Assembly (NCBI GenBank): GCA_016708465.1
Contig: JADJFT010000006.1
Coordinates: forward strand, 341,434-405,433
DNA: 64,000 bases
Reading direction: 5' to 3'
Origin: Rhodanobacteraceae bacterium
Lineage (GTDB): Bacteria > Pseudomonadota > Gammaproteobacteria > Xanthomonadales > Ahniellaceae
Notes under the pieces: generated by a model
Database searches by the model: none
What the model was told of the DNA's origin: nothing
What the model saw: the letters and a program-made list of their open reading frames with translations, nothing else
Shown here: positions 18,506-28,818 of the stretch, in pieces
Numbering within the stretch: the first letter of the stretch is position 1
Layout of the letters: each line of letters opens with the position of its first letter
Made by a program: the position numbers and the translations under genes

Positions 18506-20316
18506 ATGTAGGCACTTGGAAAGCTGCGCAGCGATGACTGAGAGAAGGCACAGATCGATATTTTGGCCGTCTGTTCCCTTCGCATCCATCAGCCACCAGG
18601 TGGAGCCGATCTTCATCAAGTGGATCGTGGCACGTACTGGTTCCACCACCCTGTAGAACGCATGGTGCACGTCGTCCCAGCCATCTCGCAGAACGAACAT
18701 GCCCAAGTAGTGGTTGCTCATTTCCGCCCATTCTTCGAGTAGTTCATCGAGGTCGCGGAGCCGAGCAAACGCGTCTGCCTGATCAGGCAATGGTTCGTTC
18801 CCAGCGATCACGCATCCTGGCCTCGTGAATTCGAACAGGTCTGTCGGCCGAACGAATCGTTGAGCGGATCCAGAAGCGTTCGCGGTGGGCAAAATGAATC
18901 GCGCACGCACGGCTGCCTCAAGCACCAACTCGCGCGCGTCTATGTGATGGCGCACTGCAGAAACCTCTTGAGAATCAAGCCTGCGTAGAAATTCAACGCC
19001 GACAAAGTTTGCCAGCTGAATATCCAAGCAGAGTTGAAGGACATCTTCATGCTCCAGCGAACAGTTCGCCAGCAACTCGCGGCAATGCAAAGCCGCCGCA
19101 CTCTCATCCTGAAAAATTCGGCGCACACCGAACAAGTGCTGCATGCGAGCAAGGCGCGCCGGAATCCGAGACAGTACGTCAAGAAGGCATTCATCCTCCG
19201 GAAACGCGGCCGCCGCGAGTATTGCGGCCGGCCCCGAGGTCATCGCTTCGCCAATCGTGCGTATCGTTTCGGCGCAAACCTTCATCTCGTCCTGCAGCTC
19301 CCACCACAACACTCGCTCATGTGATCGGCAGCAAAGCTGCCATCGGGCGAGGATCAGTCCCAGCGCCGGGTTGTTCCGTATTAGGCTGCGCCCTGTCTCG
19401 AATTGGGCCACCGCCACGAGGTGAGGGATGTCGACCACATCGAAATCCGAGAGCTGTGGCAGCAAGTCGGGCGACGACGTAACCCCGTCCATACCATGCG
19501 ATTGCGATTTCGGTCGGCGCGCGCCCTCGCGGCAGTAGTAGCCCGAATTAAGCGTGGACAGGTCTTCGGAATTCGGGATCGCGCGATCGCCGCGATGCTG
19601 TGGGTCCCACGGCTCCGAAGAGCAAAGGATCACGATGTCCGAATGATCGGCATCTGGCGCCCACACGATGTTGAGTGCGGAAATTGATGAACCCGCACCA
19701 AGCGATTCGACCACGCCGAACGGATCGGTACACTGCCGATCTGCGCGGACAACACACAGGACGCGATGCGCATGTCGAAGTGCTCGCGCGAGATCCTTGT
19801 CTCGCTCAATCATGCCGCGCGCACTTTCGACCTGGTCATTGGTTGCGAATGCCCGCCGATGGAGCGAACACGTACCCGCCTGACGCAGCGTCGCTTTGAG
19901 GTCGGCGAAATCCGAGCAAACCAGCCCTTCGGCCAGAAAGTCGAGCAACGCGCGAAGCACCGTGCGAGGGTGTTCTTCGGTGGCTACAACAACATCGAAG
20001 AAGCGAACCATCCACGTGTAGAAGCTCGAGATTCCCAGCGCGAACTGTTCCGCACCCAGTTCGGGATAGGCCACGGCGTGGACAACGGCAATCTGCGCTT
20101 TGCGGCAGAGCGCTGCGTCTCTCGATACCAGTGCGGGTCGCGGCTGTCGGCCACCACGAACAACAGGTCGACCGCAGATTTCCGGGTTCGCTTGCCCCGA
20201 CCGCGCAGCATCCGATGTGTGTCATCCCATGTGCGTTCTGCCGATGCGCTCGTTGCGAGGCACACAACGACGCCGGCGTGCTCAATGTAGACACGGGTTA
20301 CTTTCATGTTCGGCAC
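18476..20316 (-). CDS. Degenerate FtsZ/tubulin-like protein, frameshifted and 3'-truncated
   Basis: About 610 residues when two frames are joined near 20125: the start MPNMKVTRVYIEHAGVVVCL at 20316 and the main frame from about 20120. The first 270 residues follow FtsZ. SAVDLLFVVAD corresponds to the strand before the GTP loop and RFFDVVVATEEHP to VDTLIVIPN. VLRALLDFLAEGLVCSDFAD with LKATLRQAGTCSL matches the helix with INLDFADVK and the GxA(M/L)MG strand. HRVLCVVRAD and NIVWAPDADHSDIVILCSS match the last strands. The GGGTGTG signature is replaced by ADSRDPHW, so GTP binding is doubtful. The remaining 340 residues are helical and unrecognised. The final SDRPNGAI is encoded by an IS-end repeat, so the native C-terminus is lost. 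It lies downstream of the coiled-coil gene, on the same strand. Confidence 0.6.
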
Positions 20317-20606
20317 TCCTCAAATAGCTGGGGGTGCCGAGAACGCTTGACTCTGGTTCCCGCGTTGGTTTATGCCTCAATTGAACGCGCGGTGGAGCCG
20401 GGAGGTAGTGGGTACAAGAGATTGAGCCAACCACTCATGAGGTTTGTGCACCCCACGTTCCAGTCGGTGCCGCCGACCACCACCCTTGTCCTCACAATCC
20501 GTTTTGAAAATGGGTGGGCTGGGCATCGGGGGTGGGCTTTGGACGCTTAGACGTGACAATTGAATTACGGTGTGGCACGCGCCCTGGCCGAATGGGCAGG
20601 CGGCCC

Positions 20607-23481
20607 CTAGCCGGAGTGGCTGATGCGGTTGGTCAAGTGGCTTGGCAAGTGACCCACCACGACCTTGGCGGTTGCTTCGTCGTAGTGGAAATACAGACGA
20701 AAGGCCACCGATGGATCGAACCCGACGCCCTTCTTCAGGTGAGTATCCAGCCAAATGCTCCTGCCTTCGTATTGTCGACGATATTCTTGCTTGTATCGAC
20801 TGTCGTTCAGCGCCGTGCCCACGCCTGACAGCACAAGCCCCAGTCCGGCCAATGCTTGCTGGCTGTTCTGGTAGGCCCCGATGTCATCAATGTCGCGGTT
20901 ACGCATCGGGACGTAGTAGCGCACTAGGTATTCCAGCGACTGGTAGGCGAAGGCGATGTCATTGAACTGCGACTCCTTCGCGGCCTTGATGGCCAAGGGG
21001 TGGAGAACCAGCTTGTTTTCACCGTACAACTCGACCCAAGTTTCCAAATCTTCCCAGTTGTCCGGATAGTGGCGTTCGCTTCCCAGTTCCTTGTATTCAA
21101 CGACATCGGGAATCCACCGTTGGGTCAATTGGTAATCGAGCTTGCGTGCGTCTTCCCGCGCCAGATCCCGCTCTCCACGCGTTGCCTTGAGGTCATCGCG
21201 CAACTGCGCGACATGCTCATCGAGATCCCTCACTTTGGTCTTGTACTCAGCAAGACTTGATTCCAGTTCGCTGCGAATGGCCTGAAGCTGACTGATCTGC
21301 TCATCGGTTGACGATGCGATGTTTTCAACTTGATCGCGCAAGGCGGGAAATGCGTTGCTCGGAAGAAGCCAACCGCAGCTCGGCTAGATGGCTGCGCACG
21401 GCCTGGAACGATGGTGCGCGGTCCTCCAGATCGTCCGCCTCGAGGCTGATGGCGCAGGCCTCTTCGAAAATGTCGTTTGCCAGCCATTTGGCGAGTTGGG
21501 CCCCCTTCAACGTCCAGAGCGGGTGCTGGTCTGGATCGGCCTCTGCCTTGAAGCCTGGCCTGTAAAAGCGAACGGCATGGCCAAAAACCGAGCGATCGCG
21601 GCCAAAGACGCGAACAAGGTGGGCAGAGATTCCATGGTCGATGCAGACAACGTGCGCCACGCCGGTCAACCGTTTAGCCAAACGATTGGCAGAATCATCA
21701 ACCTCTCCGCAAATGACGATAACGGGTTGGGTACGATTGGTGTTGAGCAGCAGTTGGGCGAGCCAACGGAACTGCTTGTCGCCGGACAAGTGGACGGCCG
21801 CATTCGACAGTGCGACACCGGCGTCTTCTAGCCGGACTTCCCCTGGCGATGGCGGCGACCACCGTCGGTACGCGCCGCTGTCCGGCGGTGGGGGCGCGTC
21901 TTCGCTGCTACGGACCTGCACAAGACGCAGGCTGATCGCTGGCCTCGGCAGACGGATCAACGTCGCCTCGATTCGCCAGATCGCGCCCTGATCCATCGTG
22001 CGGCGATCGTCGAAGCGCATTGACCAGATGTCAGCTCCGTCTGTCTCGATCGATACTTCGCCTCCAGAAAGCTCGACATGGGCGTTCATCGATGCGTCGG
22101 AAATGATGAAGCCCTTGCTTCGCAACCATCCGACAGCCGGGATATTGCGGTGTCGTAGGCCAGGTCCGAGCCTTGCCCTTGCTTCCAGCAGCGCGGCCAA
22201 GGCAAGCACGTTTACGGTGCCCGCACTGCGTGACAGTCGGGACCTGCGTGGAAGCGCTGCGCTTGTGCTGGGCACTGGTGCGACTTGGCGGCCGAACGCG
22301 GCGAGCGGGGTCTCGACAGCCTCGCTGTGGGCCAGAGTTTCAGCCTCGCCAGGCAGTGCAGCTTCCTGCGATGCCGCGGTTTCTGAAACGATCGTGCTCA
22401 GATCACCAACTGCTGCTTCCTCATCGCGCTGGACGGCTTCGTTCAGCGCTGCACCGAGCCAGAGCATGATGTTCAAGCGATCTTCGTCCGGCAAGACCTC
22501 CGTGTTTTCTTTAGGAGCCCGCACCAGATCGTCGGAGCTCAGCTGCCTGTCACTCCAAACAATGCTCTCTTCTCCGGCGACTTCCCTAATCGAGAAGTAG
22601 CGCCCAGAAGCGAGATCAATGGATTCATTCAACGATAGACGTACCGCGTTGATCGATTCTCCGCCAATGTGCCTTGTGGTTCGAGTCGAAAAAACCGTAG
22701 CGACTTGGTTGACGGCTTCCTGTCCATCCGATTGTTGAATGAAATCCCAAAAGCATTGAAAGGCAAGACGCAGAGGCGCCTGCACTTCTTCGCTGGGACG
22801 ATTACTCCCGAAGTCTTTTGGCGGTACCACAGAAACCCACCATGCACCCGGTGCGAAGGGTCGCGACTCACCCGAATCGAGATCGTATGAAACAGTATCA
22901 ACGAGTTGGCATCCCCAAACGTGCAGCAGAGCTTGGACGAGCAGAACTTCTGCACGCGAATGGCAAGCGAGTAGGACCTTGCGCCCTTTCGACGTTTTAC
23001 ACAGGTCTTCCGCCATGGCCTCAATTTTATCGAAGCGATCGGGAACATAAAGAATCAGGATATCGGGTGGTGTGTCCAGGTCGCTAAGGTGTTTCGACCA
23101 ATGTTTCACCAGGACTTGCTGGGCTGGCTGGAAGAGAAGGGGCTTTGGCGGGCGGCGCATCGAGCGTGGCCGGACGGGCACACAGATGGTGCAAGTCAAT
23201 TTGCCCGAAGAATTCCGTGCTCTCGCGTAGAGAGACAACCAACGACCGCTTTCGGCGGCGAGCAAACCCGTGGTGTCAGCAATCAGCAAGCTCGCGCTGG
23301 ATTTTTCCAAAACCTCCGGGGCCAGTCGGGCGATTGCGGCGAATGGCGCACCATAGAGCGAGGCAAACAATTTCCTGTTGTCGACCGTCAACAATCCTGT
23401 GAAGCGTCCGCTACTGAGGCTTTCCACGGCGAACGCGTAGTCAGCTACCGTCATTGGCGTAACGGCTGAGGTTTCACTCAC
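20607..23481 (-). CDS. Large coiled-coil protein of the FtsZ-like locus, one frameshift
   Basis: Starts at GTG 23481 (SETSAVTPMTVADYAFAVES) and reads 718 residues. A one-base correction near 21345 joins it to a second frame to 20607 (LRDQVENIASSTDEQISQL), giving about 960 residues; two separate proteins are possible. Visible parts, in order: alpha/beta segments with PPDILILYVPDRFDKIEAM; a Ser/Ala-rich linker; VIVICGEVDDSANRLAKRL with AVRFYRPGF and DQHPLW; a heptad coiled coil at about 21130-21340; and a C-terminal LDTHLKKGVGFDPSVAF with VVVGHLPSHL. I recall the RxYxPG and HL(P)xHL segments from coiled-coil proteins of bacterial conflict systems; this is not proven. About 290 bases without a recognisable gene separate it from the FtsZ-like gene. 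Confidence 0.6.
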
Positions 23482-23653
23482 TAGCGGCTCCTAAAGCTTT
23501 CAAAGCGGACGGCAGTTTGCGGATGATGGCGTTGATCTCCACCTTTCGATTGAACTGCTTTTCCCTCTCAAGCATTGAGATCGCCCTCGTCAGCCCGCGC
23601 CGCAAAGCTAGGACTTTGCTATGGCGTGTTGGCGCGCGTCCAAAATTGACCAT
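23474..23653 (-). CDS. Small ORF upstream of the coiled-coil gene, probable 3' remnant
   Basis: Reads 59 residues from an ATG at 23653, whose first codons lie in IS-end sequence, through LRRGLTRAISMLEREKQFNR to SALKALGAASE. The stop overlaps the GTG of the large coiled-coil gene (GTGAGTGA), typical of translational coupling. The first residues come from the IS end, so this is probably the last 45 or so codons of a longer gene whose 5' part was displaced. Basic and helical; no family recognised. Confidence 0.4.
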   Translation of the reverse strand: MVNFGRAPTRHSKVLALRRGLTRAISMLEREKQFNRKVEINAIIRKLPSALKALGAASE

Positions 23654-23970
23654 CTCTTCTGCTCGTTGAAAATTGACCAGGGAAGGAAGCCGAGGGCGGG
23701 AGCCCTCGGCGTGCTCTGAGTGTAGCTCTTGACCTGATCAGAGCGATTCGTCGACGACCGCCTTGCCGGCACGTTCCTTCGACTGCTCACGCGACTTGAT
23801 GCGTGCCTTGGCTTGACCGCGGCTCTGCCTGAAGCAGTACTATTCGTTGCCGGTTTCGACGATGTGGCCGTGGTGCGTGATGCGATCGAGCAGCGCAATC
23901 GTGAGCTTGGCATCGATGAAGGCGTTGGCCCATTCGGCGAACCGGCGGCTTGCGAGAACGGCAGATCGCG
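23640..23970 (-). mobile_element. IS21-type right-end remnant with 3' part of istB
   Basis: On the minus strand 23960-23738 encodes the C-terminal part of an IstB helper ATPase: RFAEWANAFIDAKLTIALLD, RITHHGHIVETGNE, then a TAG stop and YCFRQSRGQAKARIKSREQS to VVDESL. A further frame change lies upstream near DLPFSQ. Beyond the istB stop are a perfect hairpin (GCCGAGGGC/GCCCTCGGC, 23689-23710) and two AAAATTGACCA units 27 bases apart (23642 and 23669), as expected at an IS21-type terminus. The element is dead. Confidence 0.75.
23689..23710 (-). terminator. Perfect hairpin downstream of the istB remnant
   Basis: GCCGAGGGC and GCCCTCGGC form a 9-bp perfect stem with a 4-base loop, 28 bases past the istB stop on the minus strand. 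There is no clear T run, so it may be a weak terminator or part of the element end. Confidence 0.45.
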
Positions 23971-24039
23971 GATTCCGATCCAAGTCGGTACGGCATTCCG
24001 GTTCAAGCCGGCACGGGGTTCTGATTCAAGTCGGTACGG
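23971..24039. repeat. Three tandem 23-bp repeats, IS21-type left end
   Basis: CAAGTCGGTACGG, CAAGCCGGCACGG and CAAGTCGGTACGG start at 23981, 24004 and 24027, exactly 23 bases apart. The full units span 23971-23993, 23994-24016 and 24017-24039. Such multiple end repeats precede istA in IS21-family elements, and an istA fragment does follow at 24095. Confidence 0.7.
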
Positions 24040-24094
24040 TTATCCACAGGGCATGACGGTGGGGACACTGACCCCTCGCAGAGAGCGAGGGTTG

Positions 24095-24252
24095 ATGAGC
24101 TACCGGAGAATGCCGATGAGGAAGTTAATGAATTTGGCGCGGCTGCGGTTTGCCGAGCAGCGCTCGTATTCCGAGATCGCAGCAAGCCTTGGCATGGCGC
24201 GATCGACGGTGCAGTCGGCGGTCGAGCGCTTTGTGCAGGCAGGGTTCAGATC
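24095..24252 (+). pseudogene. istA transposase N-terminal fragment (IS21 type)
   Basis: From ATG 24095 the frame reads MSYRRMPMRKLMNLARLRFA followed by SYSEIAASLGMARSTVQSAV, the helix-turn-helix that begins IstA transposases. Similarity stops near 24252, so only about 50 residues of a roughly 500-residue protein remain. It points away from the istB remnant, so the two pieces are head to head and cannot be one intact element. The cut end lies about 100 bases before the restriction gene start. Confidence 0.7.
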
Positions 24253-24354
24253 GCGCACTTTATGCGCCAGAATTCCGTGCGCCAGAAGTCGGCGTGCCGT
24301 GAGCGCCAAGACCTCCGTGTCTGGCAATATGCCCTGACGCGTTCCGAGGTAGCA

Positions 24355-27062
24355 ATGGCATTGCATCCAAATTTTCCGAAATCCCCCTACTGCGTTCTGG
24401 ATCCAGCGCATCGCTGGTTCCCGGCCGCCGAGGACATGCGCACGACCGCGCTGAGAAGTTGTTGCCGCCCCTTGTGGCCAAGATTCGCGAGGAGGTCAGC
24501 GCGTGGCGTGAAGGACGTTATCAAGGCGCCTCCGCGACATCCAAGGCTTTGCTGCAATGGTGGTTCCATACCGCGCATTTGATCGAGCAATCCGAAGGCA
24601 GCCTGATGCCTTTCGAGTATTACTTCGCCCAGCGTGAAGCGGTCGAGACCGTCATTTGGCTACACGATGTTCGACAGGTGCGAGACAAGTTCGACCTGAT
24701 GCGCTTCGATGCGTCGGGCGCCGTATCGGCCGGCATGTTCGATGAAAATTGGCCCCGCTACGTCACCAAGATGGCGACCGGCTCTGGCAAGACCAAAGTG
24801 CTTTCTCTGCTGATGGCGTGGAGCTACTTCCACAAGCGCTATGAATCCGAATCGACACTGTCGCGCAACTTTTTGCTGATCGCGCCCAACATCATCGTGC
24901 TCGATCGCCTGCGCGCCGATTTCGACGGACTCCGGATCTTCTTCAATGATCCCGTGCTTCCGGACAACGGCTTTGATGGTCAGAACTGGCGCGATGATTT
25001 TCAGGTCACGTTGCACATCCAGGATGACGTGCGCGTCGTACGCCCGACAGGAAATCTGTTTCTGACCAATATTCATCGTGTCTATCTTGGCGATGTGGTC
25101 GAACCGTCATTGGAAGATGACGACCTGAGTGACTACTTCCTCAGCCCCTTCGGCTCCAAGCCGACCGGAAAGACCAACGACAGCAAGACCGATCTCGGAG
25201 AGATCGTCCGCGAGATCGACGAGTTGGCGGTGTTCAACGACGAAGCCCACCATGTCCACGACCCGCGCATGGCCTGGTTCAAGAGCATCCAGGACATCCA
25301 CCACCGCATGCTGCAGAAAGATTCCAGGCTGTCGTTGCAGATCGATGTCACCGCTACGCCCAAGCACAACAATGGGGCGATCTTCGTCCAAACCGTTTCC
25401 GACTATCCGTTGGTCGAGGCGATCCATCAAAGTGTCGTCAAGCATCCGACATTGCCGGATGCAGCGAGCTGCGCGCGCCTACGCGAACAACAAAGCGCCA
25501 TCTTCACCGAACGCTTCGCCGATTTTTTGGATCTTGGCGTCGAGGAGTGGCGCAAGAGCCACGCCGAGCATCAAGCCTTCGGCAAGAAAGCAGTGCTATT
25601 CGTGATGGTGGATGACACACGCAATTGCGACGAAGTGGGTAGCTATCTCGAAAAGACCTGCCCCGAATTGCAGGGCGGGGTGTTGGTCATCCATACCAAG
25701 GCAAACGGCGAAATCTCGGAAGCTGCCTCCGGAAAGAGCAAAGAGGATCTGGAGCTGCTGCGCAAGGCTGCCAATCAGATTGATCGCATAGACAGCCCTT
25801 ACAAGGCCATCGTCTCGGTGCTGATGCTCAAGGAAGGCTGGGACGTCCGCAATGTCACCACCATCGTCGGTCTGCGCGCCTACGCAGCCAAGAGCAATAT
25901 CCTGCCGGAGCAAACGCTCGGCCGCGGTTTGCGCCGCATGTATTTCGGCTCGGATACCTCGGAGACGGTGTCGGTGATGGGCACGCCGGCGTTCATGGAA
26001 TTTGTCGAGTCGATCAAGACCGAAGGCATCGAGTTCGAGCGCGTTCCGATGGGTTCTGGCACCGGGCGCAAGGATTCGTTGGTGGTCGAAGTTGATGTAG
26101 GCAACGTCGACAAAGATCTAGACGCGCTGGACATCGAGCTGCCCAAACTCTCGCGGCGTTTCAATCGTGAATACAAGGACCTGTCCAGCCTCTCGCCTTC
26201 CACATTCAAGAATCCCAAGCTGCCGATCAAACCATTCACGCCTGAGCAGACGCGAGAGATTGTGTTCAAGACCATGCTCGACGACGAAATTCATCACACG
26301 ATTGAACTGTCCAGCGTTGGACCCGCTGACTATCGATCGGTGATCGCTTTTTTCTCGCGACAGTTGTTGAAGGAACTGCGTCTGGTCGGCGGATACGATT
26401 TGCTATATCCAAAGGTGAGAGAGTTCATCGTCGGGCATTTGTTTGAGGTATCCCCGGCTGATCTGGAAGACCCTGTGCTGCTGCGCAACCTTTCAGAATC
26501 CGCTGCCGGCAAAATCATCTTCGATACGTTCAAATCCGAGATCAACGCACTGACCATTCAGGACTCCGGCAGCTCATGTATCGAAGACCGGATTCGCCTG
26601 CGCGAAACACGTCCATTCCGCACCGAGAACCGCGATTTCTACTCCGCGAAAAAGTCGATCTTCAGCAAAATTGTCGGAGAAGCCCACGCCGGTGGCTTCG
26701 AGATGAGATTTGCCCGCTTCCTCGACCAAGCAGCCGACGTGCAAGCCTTCGCGAAGAACTATCTCGCCGTGGGCTTCAAGATCGACTACGTACGCGCCGA
26801 CGGCGACCTGTCCAACTACATTCCCGACTTTCTGGTGAAAACGCTGGATGGCACGGTCTGGATCATCGAAACCAAGGGCCGGGCCGAACTCGACCTGCCG
26901 CAGAAGATGGCGCGGCTGCGCCAGTGGTGTGCGGACGCAACCTCAGCCTCGCAGACCGAACAGGTGCGCTACCGTTTCGTCTATGTGGACCAGATCGGCT
27001 ACGAGCGCAATCCACCGACATCGTTTGCGGCGCTGGTCGCGGGCTTCACCGAGTATCAGTGA
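24355..27062 (+). CDS. Type III-like restriction subunit Res (DEAH helicase + PD-(D/E)XK nuclease)
   Basis: ATP-dependent DNA translocase/nuclease of a type III-like system. The N-terminus MALHPNFPKSPYCVLDPAHR starts at ATG 24355. A frameshift near 24440 is needed to enter the main frame (EKLLPPLVAKIREEV), which then reads to 27062, about 900 residues in all. Motifs: Walker A MATGSGKTKVL, DEAH box FNDEAHHVHD, VTATPKHN, motif VI QTLGRGLRR, and a C-terminal nuclease NYIPDFLVKTLDGTVWIIET ending in KGR. The stop overlaps the next start (TGATG). The first gene of a plus-strand trio with an ATP-binding protein and a methyltransferase. Activity depends on the frameshift being an error. Confidence 0.87.
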
Positions 27063-28708
27063 TGAGCACCGCTGAACAAATTGCCCGGTGGCTCTCGGAA
27101 CCAGAAGGGGAGCGACTCGAGTTCAAGTCTGCGCGAACCAGCTATCCATTTGAAAAGCTGGTCGACTACTGCGTCGCGCTTGCGAACGAAGGGGGTGGCG
27201 TCGTGCTTCTTGGTGCGACGGATGAACGGCCCAGGCAAGTGGTAGGTACAGCTGCTTTTGCGGAACCTGGCCGCACCGAGGCCGGGCTTTATCAGCGCCT
27301 TCGCCATCGCATCCCGATAGAAGAAGCGACCTATCAGGACAAGCGATTGTTGATCGTGCACGTGCCTTCGCGGCTTCCGGGAACGGCCTGGGAACACGAC
27401 GGTCGTTACTTGCGGCGTGCCGGAGATGATCTGGTCGCAATCCCTGCGAGTGAACTGCACTTGATGTTTGCGGAGGCCGGCCCGGATTATTCGGCGCAAG
27501 TGTCCAACGCGACGATAGTCGACCTTGCGCCGGAAGCAATGCAGATTTTTCGCGAGCGATGGGCCCGCAAGACGTCAAATCCGCGCATCCTGGACTGGAG
27601 CAACGACGAACTGCTCGTCAACGCCGAATTGCAGACGGATGGAAAACTCGCCGTGGCTGCGCTGGTGCTATTCGGGACGAGAAAAGGACTTGGGCAGCAT
27701 CTAGCCCAAGCCGAAATCGTATTCGAGTACCGATCTTCAGAGGCAGCCGGTCCTGCGCAAGATCGCGTGGAGCTTCGGGAAGGATTTCTCCTGAGCCACG
27801 ATCGCCTTTGGGAACGCATCAATCTCCGCAACGACCGTCAGAGCTACCAGGACGGATTGTTTCGCTACGACATTGCGACGTTCGACGAGGTGGCTGTTCG
27901 CGAAGCTTTGCTGAACGCCGTCGCTCACCGGGACTATCGGCTTGGTGGCTCAGTTTTCGTGCGCCAATACGCGCGTCGGTTGGAGGTCGTGAGTCCGGGT
28001 GGATTTCCGGCGGGCATCACAGCTGACAACATCCTTGACCAGCAAAATCCACGCAACCGCCGACTCTCGGAGGCACTCGCGCGTTGCGGCTTGATCGAGC
28101 GGTCTGGTCAGGGGCTGAATCTGATGGTCGAGAGTGCGGTCAGGCAGAGCAAGGCGTTGCCGGATTTTTCAGGCTCATCCCATCACGAAGTCCGCCTCAC
28201 TTTGTCGGGCGTCGTGCAAGACCCTGCCTTTGTCCGATTCCTCGAGCGCGTCGGCGAGGATCGTTTGCGCAGTTTTTCGACGCATGATTTTCTGACGCTT
28301 GATTCGCTGAGAAGACATGCCCCGCTCGCACCGTTGCTGTCCGCTCGGCTTCCCGCGTTGGTCGAAGCAGGGGTGATCGAACAGTACGGCCGCGGTCGCG
28401 GTGTGCGCTATCTCCTGTCCCGCGGATTGTTTGCCGCGATCGGCCGGCGCGGTTCGTACACGCGTGAGCGCGGGCTGGATCATGAAACCAACAAGGAATT
28501 GCTGCTGAAGCACATCCGCGAGAACGACGCGGACGGCAGCCCGCTTGCAGATCTGAAACAGGTGCTGCCCGCGTTGTCGGTTTCCCAAGTTCAAGGGCTG
28601 CTTCATGAGTTGCGCGATGAGGGACGTATTCGTGTCGAGGGCGTGCGCCGCTGGGCGCGGTGGCACTTGCCCAGCGATAAAGCCCAAGCCCGCAGTCCAG
28701 CTTCTTAG
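27062..28708 (+). CDS. AlbA_2 (Schlafen-like) ATP-binding protein of the restriction locus
   Basis: 548 residues. The N-terminus has the AlbA_2 divergent AAA/DNA-binding module: EGERLEFKSA, then ANEGGGVVLLGATDE. The centre has a GHKL-type ATP-binding segment (VREALLNAVAHRDYRLGG with VSPGGFPAGIT, GLIERSGQGLNLM). A winged-helix-like C-terminus follows (LKQVLPALSVSQVQGLLHEL). Such proteins are often called transcriptional regulators, but here it sits between Res and Mod and overlaps the Res stop by one base, so it is probably a functional or regulatory part of that system. Its exact role is unknown. Confidence 0.85.
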   Translation: MSTAEQIARWLSEPEGERLEFKSARTSYPFEKLVDYCVALANEGGGVVLLGATDERPRQVVGTAAFAEPGRTEAGLYQRLRHRIPIEEATYQDKRLLIVHVPSRLPGTAWEHDGRYLRRAGDDLVAIPASELHLMFAEAGPDYSAQVSNATIVDLAPEAMQIFRERWARKTSNPRILDWSNDELLVNAELQTDGKLAVAALVLFGTRKGLGQHLAQAEIVFEYRSSEAAGPAQDRVELREGFLLSHDRLWERINLRNDRQSYQDGLFRYDIATFDEVAVREALLNAVAHRDYRLGGSVFVRQYARRLEVVSPGGFPAGITADNILDQQNPRNRRLSEALARCGLIERSGQGLNLMVESAVRQSKALPDFSGSSHHEVRLTLSGVVQDPAFVRFLERVGEDRLRSFSTHDFLTLDSLRRHAPLAPLLSARLPALVEAGVIEQYGRGRGVRYLLSRGLFAAIGRRGSYTRERGLDHETNKELLLKHIRENDADGSPLADLKQVLPALSVSQVQGLLHELRDEGRIRVEGVRRWARWHLPSDKAQARSPAS

Positions 28709-28746
28709 AACTTCTTTAGGCCGAACTTTAGTCGTTTACAATCAAT

Positions 28747-28760
28747 ATGTTATATAACAT
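28747..28760. promoter_or_regulatory. Perfect 14-bp AT-rich palindrome upstream of the methyltransferase
   Basis: ATGTTATATAACAT is its own reverse complement and lies in the only strongly AT-rich stretch of this locus (28710-28790), about 60 bases before the methyltransferase start. TTTACA (28734-28739) could be a -35 box overlapping it. Candidate operator or promoter; the binding protein is unknown. Confidence 0.4.
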
Positions 28761-28818
28761 CCAAAACATTTCATTGCGTCTTTGCTTACTCGAACTTTCC
28801 GCTTAGAGCCCGCGACCC

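Noticed and set aside
20317..20606. A hidden gene or structured RNA between the FtsZ-like and coiled-coil genes
   Set aside because: No frame shows a plausible protein and no strong hairpin or promoter stands out; left as an unexplained gap.
23608..24006. 132-codon minus-strand frame over the IS remnant
   Set aside because: The IstB similarity lies in a different minus-strand frame; this one is Ser/Arg-rich without homology.
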